DNA of 64,000 bases, taken from positions 124,001 through 188,000 of the forward strand of contig JACKPW010000003.1 of NCBI GenBank assembly GCA_024233215.1. Direction: 5' to 3'. The notes under the pieces were generated by a model. That model was not told where the DNA came from and made no database searches. It saw nothing but the letters and a program-made list of their open reading frames with translations. The DNA comes from Verrucomicrobiales bacterium (lineage in GTDB: Bacteria > Verrucomicrobiota > Verrucomicrobiia > Limisphaerales > J093). Made by a program: the position numbers and the translations under genes. This document shows, in pieces, positions 35,905 through 44,603 of the stretch. Each line of letters begins with the position of its first letter. Positions within the stretch are counted from its first letter, which is position 1.

Positions 35905-37434
35905 CTACGGCTCCGCGGCAAACTGCTCCGCCATCGCGATCGCCTTCCGCATCGCCCGCGACTTGTTCACGGTCTCCATGAACTCGGCCTCGGGATCGGA
36001 ATCGTTCACCCAGCCGCCCCCGGCCTGCACGTAGGCCAAGCCATCCTTCAACAACGCCGTGCGGATCGTGATGCAACAGTCGAGATTGCCGCTGAAGGAG
36101 AAGTAACCGACACACCCGCCATACGGCCCCCGCGCGGTCTGCTCCAGCTCGGCAATGATCTGCATCGCCCGGATCTTCGGCGCGCCCGTCAACGTCCCCG
36201 CCGGGAAGGTCGCCCGCATCAAGTCAAACGGCGTGCGATCGTCGGACAGCCGCCCCTCCACCTGCGACACGATGTGCATCACGTGGCTGTAACGCTCGAT
36301 GATCATCAGGTCGCGCACCGTCACGGTGCCGAAATCGCAGACCCGTCCCACATCATTGCGTGCCAGATCCACCAGCATGACGTGCTCCGCCCGCTCCTTC
36401 GGATCCGCCAGCAACTCCTTCTCCCGCGCTTCGTCCTCCTCCGGGGTGGCCCCGCGCGGCCGCGTTCCGGCAATCGGCCGAATCTCCACCTGACGCTCCT
36501 CGCAACGCACGTGAATCTCCGGCGACGCCCCCACCAGCGAAAAACCGTCCAACTCCAGCAGGAACATGTAGGGCGACGGATTGATCGTCCGCGCGGCACG
36601 GTAAACGTCGATCGGGGAAGCTTTGAGCGGCGCCGTGAACCGTTGCGAACCGACCACTTGAATGATGTCGCCGGCCACGATGTACTCCTTCGCCCGGGCC
36701 ACGTTCTCCAGGAAGCGCGCCTTGTCCTGGTTGGATTCGAACGGCACCTCGGGCGTTTCCGTCGGGATGCTGGCGAGCTGATGCTGGACCGGCATTTCGA
36801 GCAGTGAGACCAGTCGCTCCAACTCCGCCACCGCATCGTCGTAGGCCTCCTCCGGGCTGATGCCATCCTCGATGAACGCGTTGACCAGCACGGTCAGGCT
36901 CTGGTTGACCCGGTCGAACACCAGCAGTTCGTCCGCGATGAGAAATACCATCGTCGGCGTGCCCAGATCGTCCGTCGGCGGGCGGGGCACCACCGGTTCG
37001 ATGTCGTGAATAAACTCGTAGCCAATGAACCCGATGGCGCCTCCGGTAAATCGCGGCAATCCGGGCAGGTTCACCGGGCGATAGCGCCCCATGACCTGTT
37101 CCACCACCTCCAGGCCGTCGCGCACAAATCCCGGTTCCTGACCGGCCCGGGCCGCATCGATGAGGTGGCGTCGCATCACCTGGCCATGCTCGATCACCTC
37201 CACCGTGGCACCGGTCTGGCGCACGACGGCGCGCGGGCTGCAACCGAGGAAGGAATAGCGGCCCACGTGCTCGCCGCCTTCCACGGACTCGAAGAGGAAG
37301 GACTCCCCCTGGCCACGGATCTTCAGATAGGCCGAGAGCGGGGTCTCAAAATCCCCCAGCAGTCGGCGACAGACCGGGATCAGATTGCCCTGGGCGGCGA
37401 GTGCGAGAAACGCCTGTTTGGTCGGGGTATACAT
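35905..37434 (-). CDS. trpE: Anthranilate synthase component I
   Basis: A 509-residue chorismate-utilising enzyme for the first committed step of tryptophan synthesis (chorismate plus glutamine-derived ammonia to anthranilate, with TrpG, absent here). The N-terminal domain carries the tryptophan feedback region FLFESVEGGEHVGRYSFLG (about 45-63). The catalytic domain shows AGTRPRGATPEEDE, LVDLARNDVGRV, FPAGTLTGAPKIRAM, GPYGGCVGY and QAGGGWVNDSDPE. The start MYTPTKQAF is inside the end of the upstream membrane-protein gene (89-base overlap). Length and motifs favour TrpE over PabB. Confidence 0.92.
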   Translation of the reverse strand: MYTPTKQAFLALAAQGNLIPVCRRLLGDFETPLSAYLKIRGQGESFLFESVEGGEHVGRYSFLGCSPRAVVRQTGATVEVIEHGQVMRRHLIDAARAGQEPGFVRDGLEVVEQVMGRYRPVNLPGLPRFTGGAIGFIGYEFIHDIEPVVPRPPTDDLGTPTMVFLIADELLVFDRVNQSLTVLVNAFIEDGISPEEAYDDAVAELERLVSLLEMPVQHQLASIPTETPEVPFESNQDKARFLENVARAKEYIVAGDIIQVVGSQRFTAPLKASPIDVYRAARTINPSPYMFLLELDGFSLVGASPEIHVRCEERQVEIRPIAGTRPRGATPEEDEAREKELLADPKERAEHVMLVDLARNDVGRVCDFGTVTVRDLMIIERYSHVMHIVSQVEGRLSDDRTPFDLMRATFPAGTLTGAPKIRAMQIIAELEQTARGPYGGCVGYFSFSGNLDCCITIRTALLKDGLAYVQAGGGWVNDSDPEAEFMETVNKSRAMRKAIAMAEQFAAEP

Positions 37435-37987
37435 CGGATTGGAGGTTGAATTCGGAAAGGCTGCGGCCGCGACGCAACAGACCGCGCGTGCCGAGCCAGG
37501 TAAAGAGGGGAACCACAAAGGCGTAGCCGAGACAGCCCATCCCCATGCCCAGCAACACCACGCTGCGTCCTCCGAAAAGAACCAGCGCGACGCCAATGCC
37601 GGCATGGATGAGCGACTGCGCCCCCACACAAAAGAAGAACAGACCACGCTGCGCTTCGCAGATCCGGTCCGCCAGCCAGTTGCGATAGGCCTGTTCGCCC
37701 ATGGTGCGGCTGAGCCAGGCGGATTGGAAGTTGCGCGCCGCCACCAGGAGACTTGTGGTGATCAGGATGACCGCAGGTAACAGCCACACGGCGATGCCGA
37801 GCACGATCAGCAGGTTGACGGCCAACCCCCACTTCCAGCCCAGCCAGCGGGCCACGGGATTCGCCTCCAGCCGGAGCCCGGGCGTGGCCACCCAGGTGCT
37901 GAAGAAGTCCGCCCCCCGCGCCCCAATCAACAGCATGAGCACCACCAGGTACCCGGCACTGCCGAACGGGAGGAGGACATCGTTCAC
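37346..37987 (-). CDS. Multi-pass membrane protein of unknown function
   Basis: A 213-residue integral membrane protein with about four hydrophobic segments: GSAGYLVVLMLLIG, LAVNLLIVLGIAVWLLPAVI, a segment around LFFFCVGAQSLIHAGIGVAL, and VVLLGMGMGCLGYAFVVPLF. A conserved-looking loop reads LRLEANPVARWLGWKW. The start is GTG overlapping the hisI stop (GTGA), and the 3' end overlaps trpE by 89 bases, so it is translationally embedded in an amino-acid biosynthesis operon. The ANP motif recalls DUF5658-type proteins, weakly. Role unknown. Confidence 0.75.
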   Translation of the reverse strand: MNDVLLPFGSAGYLVVLMLLIGARGADFFSTWVATPGLRLEANPVARWLGWKWGLAVNLLIVLGIAVWLLPAVILITTSLLVAARNFQSAWLSRTMGEQAYRNWLADRICEAQRGLFFFCVGAQSLIHAGIGVALVLFGGRSVVLLGMGMGCLGYAFVVPLFTWLGTRGLLRRGRSLSEFNLQSDVYPDQTGVSRTRRPGQSDPGLSPTAGGF

Positions 37988-38376
37988 GACTTCTTGCCGT
38001 ATATCGCGTCGGGATCCTCCAACCGCGGCTCGGTGACCTTCGGCTCGTCGCCGCCGGCGCCCACCGACCGGAAGAAGCAGGACTGGTAACCCTCGTGACA
38101 GGCCGCGCCGGTCTGCTCCACCTGGATCAACAGGGTGTCGCCGTCGCAATCGAAGGCCAGGTCCTTGATCACCTGCACATGGCCGCTGGATTCGCCCTTC
38201 ATCCAGAATTTCTGCCGCGACCGACTCCAAAACCAGGTCTTCCCGGTCTCCACGGTCTTCTCCAGCGAGGCGCGGTTCATCCAGGCCATCATCAACACCC
38301 GGCCCGTGGCCTGCTCCTGCACAATGGCCGGAATCAGCCCGTCCGCGTTGAACTTCAGTTGGTCAATGAAACTCAT
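37984..38376 (-). CDS. hisI: Phosphoribosyl-AMP cyclohydrolase
   Basis: A 130-residue enzyme for the third step of histidine synthesis, opening the adenine ring of PR-AMP. Metal-site signatures are visible: WSRSRQKFWMKGESSGH, FDCDGDTLLIQVEQTGAACH (Asp cluster plus Cys) and HEGYQSCFFR. It is monofunctional, with no fused HisE domain. It follows hisF after a 183-base gap containing an inverted repeat, and its stop overlaps the next start. Confidence 0.93.
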   Translation of the reverse strand: MSFIDQLKFNADGLIPAIVQEQATGRVLMMAWMNRASLEKTVETGKTWFWSRSRQKFWMKGESSGHVQVIKDLAFDCDGDTLLIQVEQTGAACHEGYQSCFFRSVGAGGDEPKVTEPRLEDPDAIYGKKS

Positions 38377-38486
38377 AGTCGCGCGCCAGTTCTAAGCGAA
38401 GCCGGCCCCGGTGGGAACTGGAATTGCGGCCGGAAGGGAGGGAATTCGGACCCGGATTTCAGGGTTTCACCGATTGAACCTGCGGG

Positions 38487-38563
38487 GTAGCCGCGGCCGT
38501 CAGTCCGCGCATGGCTTCGGACGGCACCCAGCGGAGTTTGCGCGGACTGACGTCCGCGGCTAC
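38487..38563. repeat. Inverted pair of family 1 palindromic repeats at the hisF 3' end
   Basis: Two 25-base arms (38487-38511 and 38539-38563) are inverted copies with one mismatch, separated by 27 bases; each contains the CGCGGAC...GTCCGCG core (first copy altered at one base). The right arm includes the hisF stop codon. RNA could form a long hairpin between hisF and hisI, either trimming or terminating the transcript. Confidence 0.75.
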
Positions 38564-39348
38564 GCCACCAGACGGTCACGCCGCACCGGAATCCCCCGTT
38601 TCTCGAGGAACACTTTCACATCGTCCACGGTGTATTCGCCAAAGTGGAAAATGCTGGCGGCGAGCACGGCGTCGGCCTTGCCCTGCTCCAGCACCTCCGC
38701 CATGTGCTCCAGGTTGCCGGCACCGCCGCTGGCCACCACCGGCACACCCACTTCCTCGCTCACTCGCCGCGTGATCTCCAGGTCGTAACCCGCCTTGGTG
38801 CCGTCCGCATCAATGCTGTTCAGCACAATCTCCCCTGCCCCAAACGCCACGGCTTTCCGCGCCCAATCGATGGCTTCCATCCCGGTCTCCCCGCGATCCC
38901 CCCGCGAGCGAACCACCCAGCGATCCGGCGCAATCCGCTTGGCATCAATCGACACCACGATGCACTGGCTGCCGTACTTCTCGGCCCCCGCGCGGATCAG
39001 GTCGGGATTCGCAATGGCGGCCGAGTTGATGCTCACCTTGTCGGCCCCGGCCAGCAGCATGCGGCCCATGTCCTCGAGCGTCTGGATGCCACCCCCCACG
39101 GTCAACGGCATGAAACACTGGCTGGCCACCCGTTCGATGACCTCCACCATGGTCTTGCGTTCATGCGCGCTGGCGGTGATGTCGAAAAACACCATCTCGT
39201 CGGCGCCCTGGGCATTGTAACGCAGCGCGAGATCGACCGGGTCGCCCACATTGCGCAACCCGCCCGCCTCGGCCTTGCCGAACTGCACGCCCCGGGTCAC
39301 CTGACCGTCATGAACATCGAGGCACGGAATGACACGCTTCGCCAGCAC
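38560..39348 (-). CDS. hisF: Imidazole glycerol phosphate synthase cyclase subunit
   Basis: A 262-residue TIM-barrel cyclase that joins PRFAR and ammonia from HisH to give IGP and AICAR. Catalytic Asp residues lie in IPCLDVHDG (about D11) and VVSIDAKR (about D130); phosphate loops VGGGIQTLED and VASGGAGNLEH are present. The start is GTG at 39348, matching the family N-terminus MLAKRVIPCLDV; the frame is open further upstream. The stop codon lies inside a palindromic repeat arm. HisH is not in the window. Confidence 0.93.
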   Translation of the reverse strand: MLAKRVIPCLDVHDGQVTRGVQFGKAEAGGLRNVGDPVDLALRYNAQGADEMVFFDITASAHERKTMVEVIERVASQCFMPLTVGGGIQTLEDMGRMLLAGADKVSINSAAIANPDLIRAGAEKYGSQCIVVSIDAKRIAPDRWVVRSRGDRGETGMEAIDWARKAVAFGAGEIVLNSIDADGTKAGYDLEITRRVSEEVGVPVVASGGAGNLEHMAEVLEQGKADAVLAASIFHFGEYTVDDVKVFLEKRGIPVRRDRLVA

Positions 39349-39426
39349 GGGAGAGACGGTAGCCGGAGGCAGGTGGCGGCGGAAGCAGGATGTTGCGATC
39401 AATGGACTCCCGCCCACGAACCCGTG

Positions 39427-39708
39427 TCACCGGCCCAGCAGCTTCTGCACCTCGCCCAGCAGGCAGAAAACGGGCAGGAGACAGAGAAAGAAAGCGGCGG
39501 CCTTCTCGGGGGGCTTCCCGCGCACAACGACCAAGCCGGCGCACAAGAGCACTACAATCGAGACTGCGCTCACGCGAGCCGCTTCCTCTGCCTCTCGTTG
39601 GACGCCGCTCCAAAGAAAGAGCTCGCGAAACCAGGTGAGAAGGAGGAGATGCCCCGCAATGGCCAACGCGAGGAGCCAGGTCGCCTTGGGTTTTGGGGGA
39701 TTCATCAT
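39427..39708 (-). CDS. Small three-helix membrane protein, hypothetical
   Basis: A 93-residue candidate membrane protein, start MMNPPKPKATWLLAL, with three hydrophobic stretches: WLLALAIAGHLLLLTWF, SAVSIVVLLCAGLVVV and AAAFFLCLLPVFCLLGEV. Spacing with basic loops (VRGKPPEK) looks like a genuine polytopic protein. It ends 78 bases before hisF on the same strand, so it may be cotranscribed. No family recognised. A spurious ORF cannot be fully excluded because no ribosome site is visible. Confidence 0.5.
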   Translation of the reverse strand: MMNPPKPKATWLLALAIAGHLLLLTWFRELFLWSGVQREAEEAARVSAVSIVVLLCAGLVVVRGKPPEKAAAFFLCLLPVFCLLGEVQKLLGR

Positions 39709-40051
39709 GTGGTGACAGGTTAACTGAGCGCCGTGCCGGTGCAAAGCGCTTCGACAGCGCCTTGCCAACGACGTTCTCGGTAGGACCAGCAGCATCAACA
39801 AACCTGAGCGCCGTCAGGTGCGGCATGTTCCCCGGTGTATGTTGCGCCCCTTTCCCCAGCCCGCCCGGGCGACAGACAACAGCCCGGCTTTTCAAAGCTG
39901 GGTTCGCGGGCAACCGACGGCGAAGTCCCGTCAGGGACGGAAGAAAACCGGAAAAGGGCCACGCGCTTTGGCGCCGGGCACCAACGGACGCCTCCTCCCT
40001 GACCCCGGCTCCATTCCAAACAAATGCGCGGACTCACGTCCGCGGCTACGC
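39709..40051. other. Intergenic region between GH38-like gene and small membrane gene
   Basis: No gene is seen. Several short palindromes occur, for example CCGTC/GACGG near 39930, and a family 1 repeat copy is at 40025-40050 directly after the GH38-like stop. The 39800-39950 portion is rich in repeat-like GC palindromes and may be a decayed repeat cluster. Confidence 0.4.
40025..40050 (+). repeat. Dispersed palindromic repeat, family 1 copy
   Basis: Core CGCGGACTCACGTCCGCG followed by GCTACG, nearly identical to the right arm at 38539-38563. It lies 2 bases beyond the GH38-like stop codon, a position where it could act as a 3' hairpin on the transcript. Confidence 0.7.
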
Positions 40052-42631
40052 TTATTCCGGCCGGACAAAATTCACGCCGCTGAAACGCAACGTGCGAATG
40101 CCAAAACGCGGGATGCTCAACCGAACACTGCGCCGACCTTCGGCATCCACTGTCGGCTCCAACTTCTCCACCACGCGCCCGTCCAATTCCACCTGCTCCA
40201 CTTTGGTCGACTCGAACCCAAGCCCGAGTTCGCAAGGTTTCCCATCCCCGCCCGCGTTGAACAACCGCACGAACAACGCGTCGTCTCGCTCGAACATCGC
40301 CGGCACCGTCCAACCCGGGTTCCCCGGATCGATCAGCGCGTGACGGGGCTCTCCGCTTCCCCGACACGACACCCCCACCGGCGGTTCCTGCCAACTCGCC
40401 GACACCGCCGGCACAGCCGCTTCATCCCATCGGCCCGCATGCGGCATCAGCGCGTAATGTACCTCGGTCGGCCCATCGACCCGGTAGTCGCGCGCCCACA
40501 ATCCCTTGCCGACGTATTGCAGTGTGAGCCCGAGTGGGAAGTCCGGTCCATGCGTATAGCTCGTGGTGTGATCGCTGAACATCGCCAACCCGTATTCCCC
40601 CGCCCCGTCGCTCACATCCACCCAGTCCAGGATCACGTTGTGGTTGATCGCCTCCCACGAGTTGTAGAACGTGTCCTCCAGCCGGCTTTCACAGACGTCA
40701 AACGGCGCATTCTTGCTGATCTTCCGGTCATCCAACCGGGCCGGGAACAGGACCAGCAGCTTGAACCGATCGTCGTAGGCCGGTCGACGCCGGTTGCGCC
40801 AGCCATCCTTTTCTTCGAACTCGCCGATCCGCGGCTGGCCTTTCCAGTCGATCCGAACCGAGCAATCGATCACCGGCGAGCCGTGCGTGACCGAGATTCG
40901 TTGGAGAAACGGGTTCCCGGCGATCGTGCCGGCGATCTCCACCGTCGCCCGCAACGGACCGTTCTCAACCACCCGAACCGTGGCCGGTTGCTCTGTACTC
41001 GAGCGGAACCCGCCCTGTTGGTAGAAATGGCCGCGCAGTTCGTTGAACCGTCGCTCGTTCCGGGCAGCGACGAATTCACGGCCGCCCAACTTCTTCGCCA
41101 CCAGGCTGCCAATCGTGCCGCCCTTCGCCGGATCCAACTCGATCCGGTAAAGGTCGCTTTCCAGCACGGCGGCATCGGCGGAAACCTCGACCGTGACGCC
41201 CGCTTCGGTCGGCTCGAGCCTGTCCCGGAGTTCCACCGTGGCGTAACCCATGGGAGGCACTTCACCGCGCACCAACAAGGCCTTTTGCCCGGGGACGTCT
41301 CCCTCAACGATCTGCGTCGGAAACCGGCGTCCGTCGCCGGCAAGCGAAACGGCTTGGCTCGATTCGACCGTGTTGGGCACGGGCACCGGCACAACGGCAG
41401 CGAAACCCGCGGCCGTGGGATTGAACAACCGCACGAACCGACGGCCCCGACTCCGCTCGCCCTCGAGCAAGACCTCCAGGGCGTTCTGCACGGCAACATC
41501 ACTCACCGCGTTCGCCAGACTGGTCCAGCGTCGCACCTGATCGGCCCAGGTATTCCCCAATCGACCGTTGTAGGGGACGATCCAGCAGTCGTGATGTTGG
41601 GAAAGCAGGACATTGCGCCACGCTTCATCAAAGGCGTCGCTATGCGCCGGACGCCCGGACTCGACCAGCGCCATTGCCGCAAGTTTCTCCGCCACGAGCA
41701 GACGGTGCTCGGCGGCGCGACTCTGCTGGGCAATTCGCTGCAGCACCTGCGCGCCCCACATCAACCCGGGCTTCACGTCTTCCTGTGAGAAATGCCAGTC
41801 GTCGTCCGTTTGGGCCGCGGTCACATTGCGGATGTAGCCCCGCCAGGTGACGGATTCCGTGGGCCGGTAATGCCCCTTCTCCGCCCAGCCCAGCCAGGGT
41901 CCCCCGCGCCAACCGGCGTCCTGCAGACACATCCCCACGGGATGCTCAATCCCCTGGGCAAGGCAGGCGGCGACGTAGTCCTTCGAGTTGCCGAACGCGA
42001 TGGTCTGCCAGCAGGAACCCGGCTGCAGCGATTCACAGGCGTAACGGGGCACCGCCAGGATCGAGGTGCCATCGGGCCCGATCCAGTTGACCAGTTCGCC
42101 GCCGCGCGCCGCCGTGTAGCCGCCCCAGCAGGTGTTCGGATTCTTGAGCACGGCAAACTCGAAACCGAAGGACTTCAACACCGCCGGCAGGCAACTCGTG
42201 AAACACGGTTCCTCCGAGGAATAGGTCGTGCAGACCAGGCCCGGGAAATGCTCCCGCAGCTTCCGGATGCCATGATCGAATTGTCGGATCGCACTCTCGC
42301 CCGACGCCTCGAACAGGTAGCTTTGCGCGTAGCTCGGATTGACGATCTCGATCCGTCCGGCATCCGACTGATCCGCCATGAGGGCCTGGAGTGCGGCGTA
42401 GGCTTCCGGCTCGGCAACGCGCGCCATGTCCCAGGTCTCCGGCTCGATCTCCAGGTTGATCCTCCAATCGGGATGCGCCTTCAACCGCTCGACCAGAAAG
42501 CCGGTGTAACCCGGAGGGTAATGGCCGTAAATCCCCCCGTGATAACCGTCCACGAACCAGGCCGTCGGCGACCCGGCAGCAACGGACAGGACGACCCCGC
42601 AGGCAAGGCCGGCAAGGAAACGAAACGTCAT
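40052..42631 (-). CDS. Secreted divergent GH38-like glycosidase
   Basis: 859 residues with signal MTFRFLAGLACGVVLSVAAG. The body has the GH38-type order: alpha/beta barrel (about 20-290), helical middle domain with LLSQHHDCWIVPYNG (about 350; GH38 enzymes have QHHD..GT here), then large beta-sandwich C-terminal domains. The canonical N-terminal zinc HxHxD motif is replaced by WFVDGYHGGIYGHYP, and a candidate acid pair is EIEPETWD. It is probably an exported alpha-mannosidase-like enzyme on plant or algal glycans; substrate and metal use are uncertain. It ends at a palindromic repeat. Confidence 0.72.
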   Translation of the reverse strand: MTFRFLAGLACGVVLSVAAGSPTAWFVDGYHGGIYGHYPPGYTGFLVERLKAHPDWRINLEIEPETWDMARVAEPEAYAALQALMADQSDAGRIEIVNPSYAQSYLFEASGESAIRQFDHGIRKLREHFPGLVCTTYSSEEPCFTSCLPAVLKSFGFEFAVLKNPNTCWGGYTAARGGELVNWIGPDGTSILAVPRYACESLQPGSCWQTIAFGNSKDYVAACLAQGIEHPVGMCLQDAGWRGGPWLGWAEKGHYRPTESVTWRGYIRNVTAAQTDDDWHFSQEDVKPGLMWGAQVLQRIAQQSRAAEHRLLVAEKLAAMALVESGRPAHSDAFDEAWRNVLLSQHHDCWIVPYNGRLGNTWADQVRRWTSLANAVSDVAVQNALEVLLEGERSRGRRFVRLFNPTAAGFAAVVPVPVPNTVESSQAVSLAGDGRRFPTQIVEGDVPGQKALLVRGEVPPMGYATVELRDRLEPTEAGVTVEVSADAAVLESDLYRIELDPAKGGTIGSLVAKKLGGREFVAARNERRFNELRGHFYQQGGFRSSTEQPATVRVVENGPLRATVEIAGTIAGNPFLQRISVTHGSPVIDCSVRIDWKGQPRIGEFEEKDGWRNRRRPAYDDRFKLLVLFPARLDDRKISKNAPFDVCESRLEDTFYNSWEAINHNVILDWVDVSDGAGEYGLAMFSDHTTSYTHGPDFPLGLTLQYVGKGLWARDYRVDGPTEVHYALMPHAGRWDEAAVPAVSASWQEPPVGVSCRGSGEPRHALIDPGNPGWTVPAMFERDDALFVRLFNAGGDGKPCELGLGFESTKVEQVELDGRVVEKLEPTVDAEGRRSVRLSIPRFGIRTLRFSGVNFVRPE

Positions 42632-42762
42632 GAACCAAGGTTCCGGTTGGCAGGCAATCCCGGTCAAGTGCAGAGGCCGCCGCCGATCCCGCGGGAACCC
42701 GACCGGAAGCCGGTGATTTGGCAGGTCCCGGCGACAGGCGGGTGCGCGGGGCAGGAGCGAGC

Positions 42763-42801
42763 GAGCAACTTTCTGTTGCACCTGCAACACGAAACTGCTC
42801 G
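42763..42801 (-). repeat. Dispersed palindromic repeat, family 2 copy B
   Basis: Palindrome with centre TGTTGCA-CC-TGCAACA, flanked by GAGCAACTTTC and CGAAACTGCTCG; reverse-oriented relative of 26304-26343 with scattered differences. It lies 7 bases beyond the stop of the second GTPase gene. Confidence 0.65.
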
Positions 42802-42807
42802 CCGGGG

Positions 42808-44601
42808 TCAGTTCCCGGCGGTGTCTCCCAGCAGGAGTGACCGGCAGGCCATCTGGCGCCGGTGGGTGGATTCCAGCGAAAGCAGCCCCTCCGCCAGGAG
42901 TTCCTTCACGGCCTGGTGCCGGCCCGCTTGAATCTGCTCAACACAACGGCGGGCACGGTCCGACCGACTGAGCCAGCCCACCGACAACACCAGCCACGCG
43001 GCCATGGGGGCCCAGGCCAGCAAGGCGGCCGACAGCAGCAAGCCGCCGAGGTCCGCCGGGAACAGGCGGGTGGCTTCCGTGGCCTGTTGCCAGACCCCCA
43101 GCGAAGCCCGCAGGTAATCCTGGTAAACCGCGATCAGCGGCCAGATGAAGAGCCCCCAAAAGATCAACACCCCGGGCAACCCTGCCAGCATCGCCGCCAG
43201 TCGACCGGGTGCATGTCGCTCCAGCGCCTCGCGAAAGACCGCCACGGACCGCGACTGAAGCAGCCCCAGGCCTTCGATTCGCAGATCGTGCGTGGCGACC
43301 GGTTTCCGGGATTCGTCGCGCGTCTGGCGCAGATCGGCCCGAAGGCTTTGCTCGAACCGCCGGAGCCTCGGACGGACCAGAGCTTCCGCGAGTTCCTCGG
43401 TTTCCGTACGCAACCCTTCCGTGGTGGCCGCCTGCAGGCTCCGCGACTGACGCAGGTTACGAACCGCCGCCATGCCCGCGGAGGCCCAGCTGGGCAGACT
43501 GCCGAGCAGCATGAGCGGAAGCCGGTCCAGCGCCCCCCAGACCAGGTTCGCGATGCCAAGCGTCAGCCGCCACGGGAAGAACAGCAGCGGGGTGTGATGC
43601 AGCAGTCGCGAGCGCAACCGGCCGCGGATGGCGAATTCCAACGCGCGCGGATTTCCGAGCAGGTCGCCAAAGGCCTTCTCGGGCAGCTCGCGCAAGGCGG
43701 TCTCGAGTTCGGACAACGCTTCGCTTGTGGCCGGGAGGGCGGTTTGGGCGGTGCGCCTCACCTCGTTCCGGAACCGCGCCAGACGGGCCTGCAGCTGGGG
43801 CTGGGCCAACGCCACAGCCCAGGCTCCGCCGGTGCCCTGGTCGGTCAATGCCTCGCGCAGGACGGCGGTCAATCGCTCGCCGGCCCGCTCCAGAACGGCG
43901 GCTTCGTCCGCGTCGCGTCGCTCAAAGTCCGGCACGACCAGCGGCGCCAGCACCCGCGCGGCCGGTACCGCCACCTTCAGCGCCGTCGCAAAGGCGACCG
44001 TTTCGGCGGCATCCACCCCGCCCGCCTGATTCACCACCGGCAGGACCAGCGACCCGTCGCTCGCCGACAGGTGTTCCTGAACAGCGAAGGCCTCCAACTG
44101 GCGTTGCTCGACCACGAGCACTTTCACCAGGGCCGAATCCAAGGCGCGGTTCGCCGCGATGCGGACGTCGGGATCGCGATCGTCAAAGCCGGGCACATCC
44201 ACCAACTGGCAGGGCACCCCGAGATCGGGCAGGGCGGCGGCCTCACAGGGAATCCACTGTTCCGCCCGGGCGTCGAGATCGGCCGGCGATTCCGGGCCCA
44301 CCCAAAGCAAACGACGGGTTGACCCTGCGTGCTCCACGCCCCGGGGCAGTTGCGCGCGCACCGCGGAGTCGGTCAGCAGTTGTCCGAGCAGGGTGGTCTT
44401 GCCGGCATTGCGCGGTCCGATGAAGGCGATGGTGAGCCGCTGGAGACCGCGGTTGGAGGCGATGGATTCGCAGGCCTCGCGGAAAGCGGCGCACCGGGCC
44501 GGCAGCGCGGCGAGCGAACCGTGCGTGGCGCCGAGTTCGAGCACCGCCTCCTCGACGCGATCGGCGAATCCCAGACAGTGATGCAGGAGAACTTGCGACA
44601 T
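42808..44601 (-). CDS. Membrane-associated P-loop GTPase (second of pair)
   Basis: About 597 residues. The G domain is at the N-terminus: G1 GPRNAGKTTL (about 65), G3 DVPGFDDRD (about 137), and a possible G4 VVNQAGGVD (about 191), the NxxD/TKxD equivalent. It is followed by a helical region, a hydrophobic hairpin near 345 (FFPWRLTLGIANLVWGALDRL) and two C-terminal membrane segments (GVLIFWGLFIWPLIAVYQ, LLLSAALLAWAPMAAWLVLS). This layout recalls dynamin-like or Era-like membrane GTPases. An alternative GTG at 44607 overlaps the upstream stop. No named family recognised; coupled with the preceding GTPase. Confidence 0.75.
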   Translation of the reverse strand: MSQVLLHHCLGFADRVEEAVLELGATHGSLAALPARCAAFREACESIASNRGLQRLTIAFIGPRNAGKTTLLGQLLTDSAVRAQLPRGVEHAGSTRRLLWVGPESPADLDARAEQWIPCEAAALPDLGVPCQLVDVPGFDDRDPDVRIAANRALDSALVKVLVVEQRQLEAFAVQEHLSASDGSLVLPVVNQAGGVDAAETVAFATALKVAVPAARVLAPLVVPDFERRDADEAAVLERAGERLTAVLREALTDQGTGGAWAVALAQPQLQARLARFRNEVRRTAQTALPATSEALSELETALRELPEKAFGDLLGNPRALEFAIRGRLRSRLLHHTPLLFFPWRLTLGIANLVWGALDRLPLMLLGSLPSWASAGMAAVRNLRQSRSLQAATTEGLRTETEELAEALVRPRLRRFEQSLRADLRQTRDESRKPVATHDLRIEGLGLLQSRSVAVFREALERHAPGRLAAMLAGLPGVLIFWGLFIWPLIAVYQDYLRASLGVWQQATEATRLFPADLGGLLLSAALLAWAPMAAWLVLSVGWLSRSDRARRCVEQIQAGRHQAVKELLAEGLLSLESTHRRQMACRSLLLGDTAGN

Positions 44602-44603
44602 GG

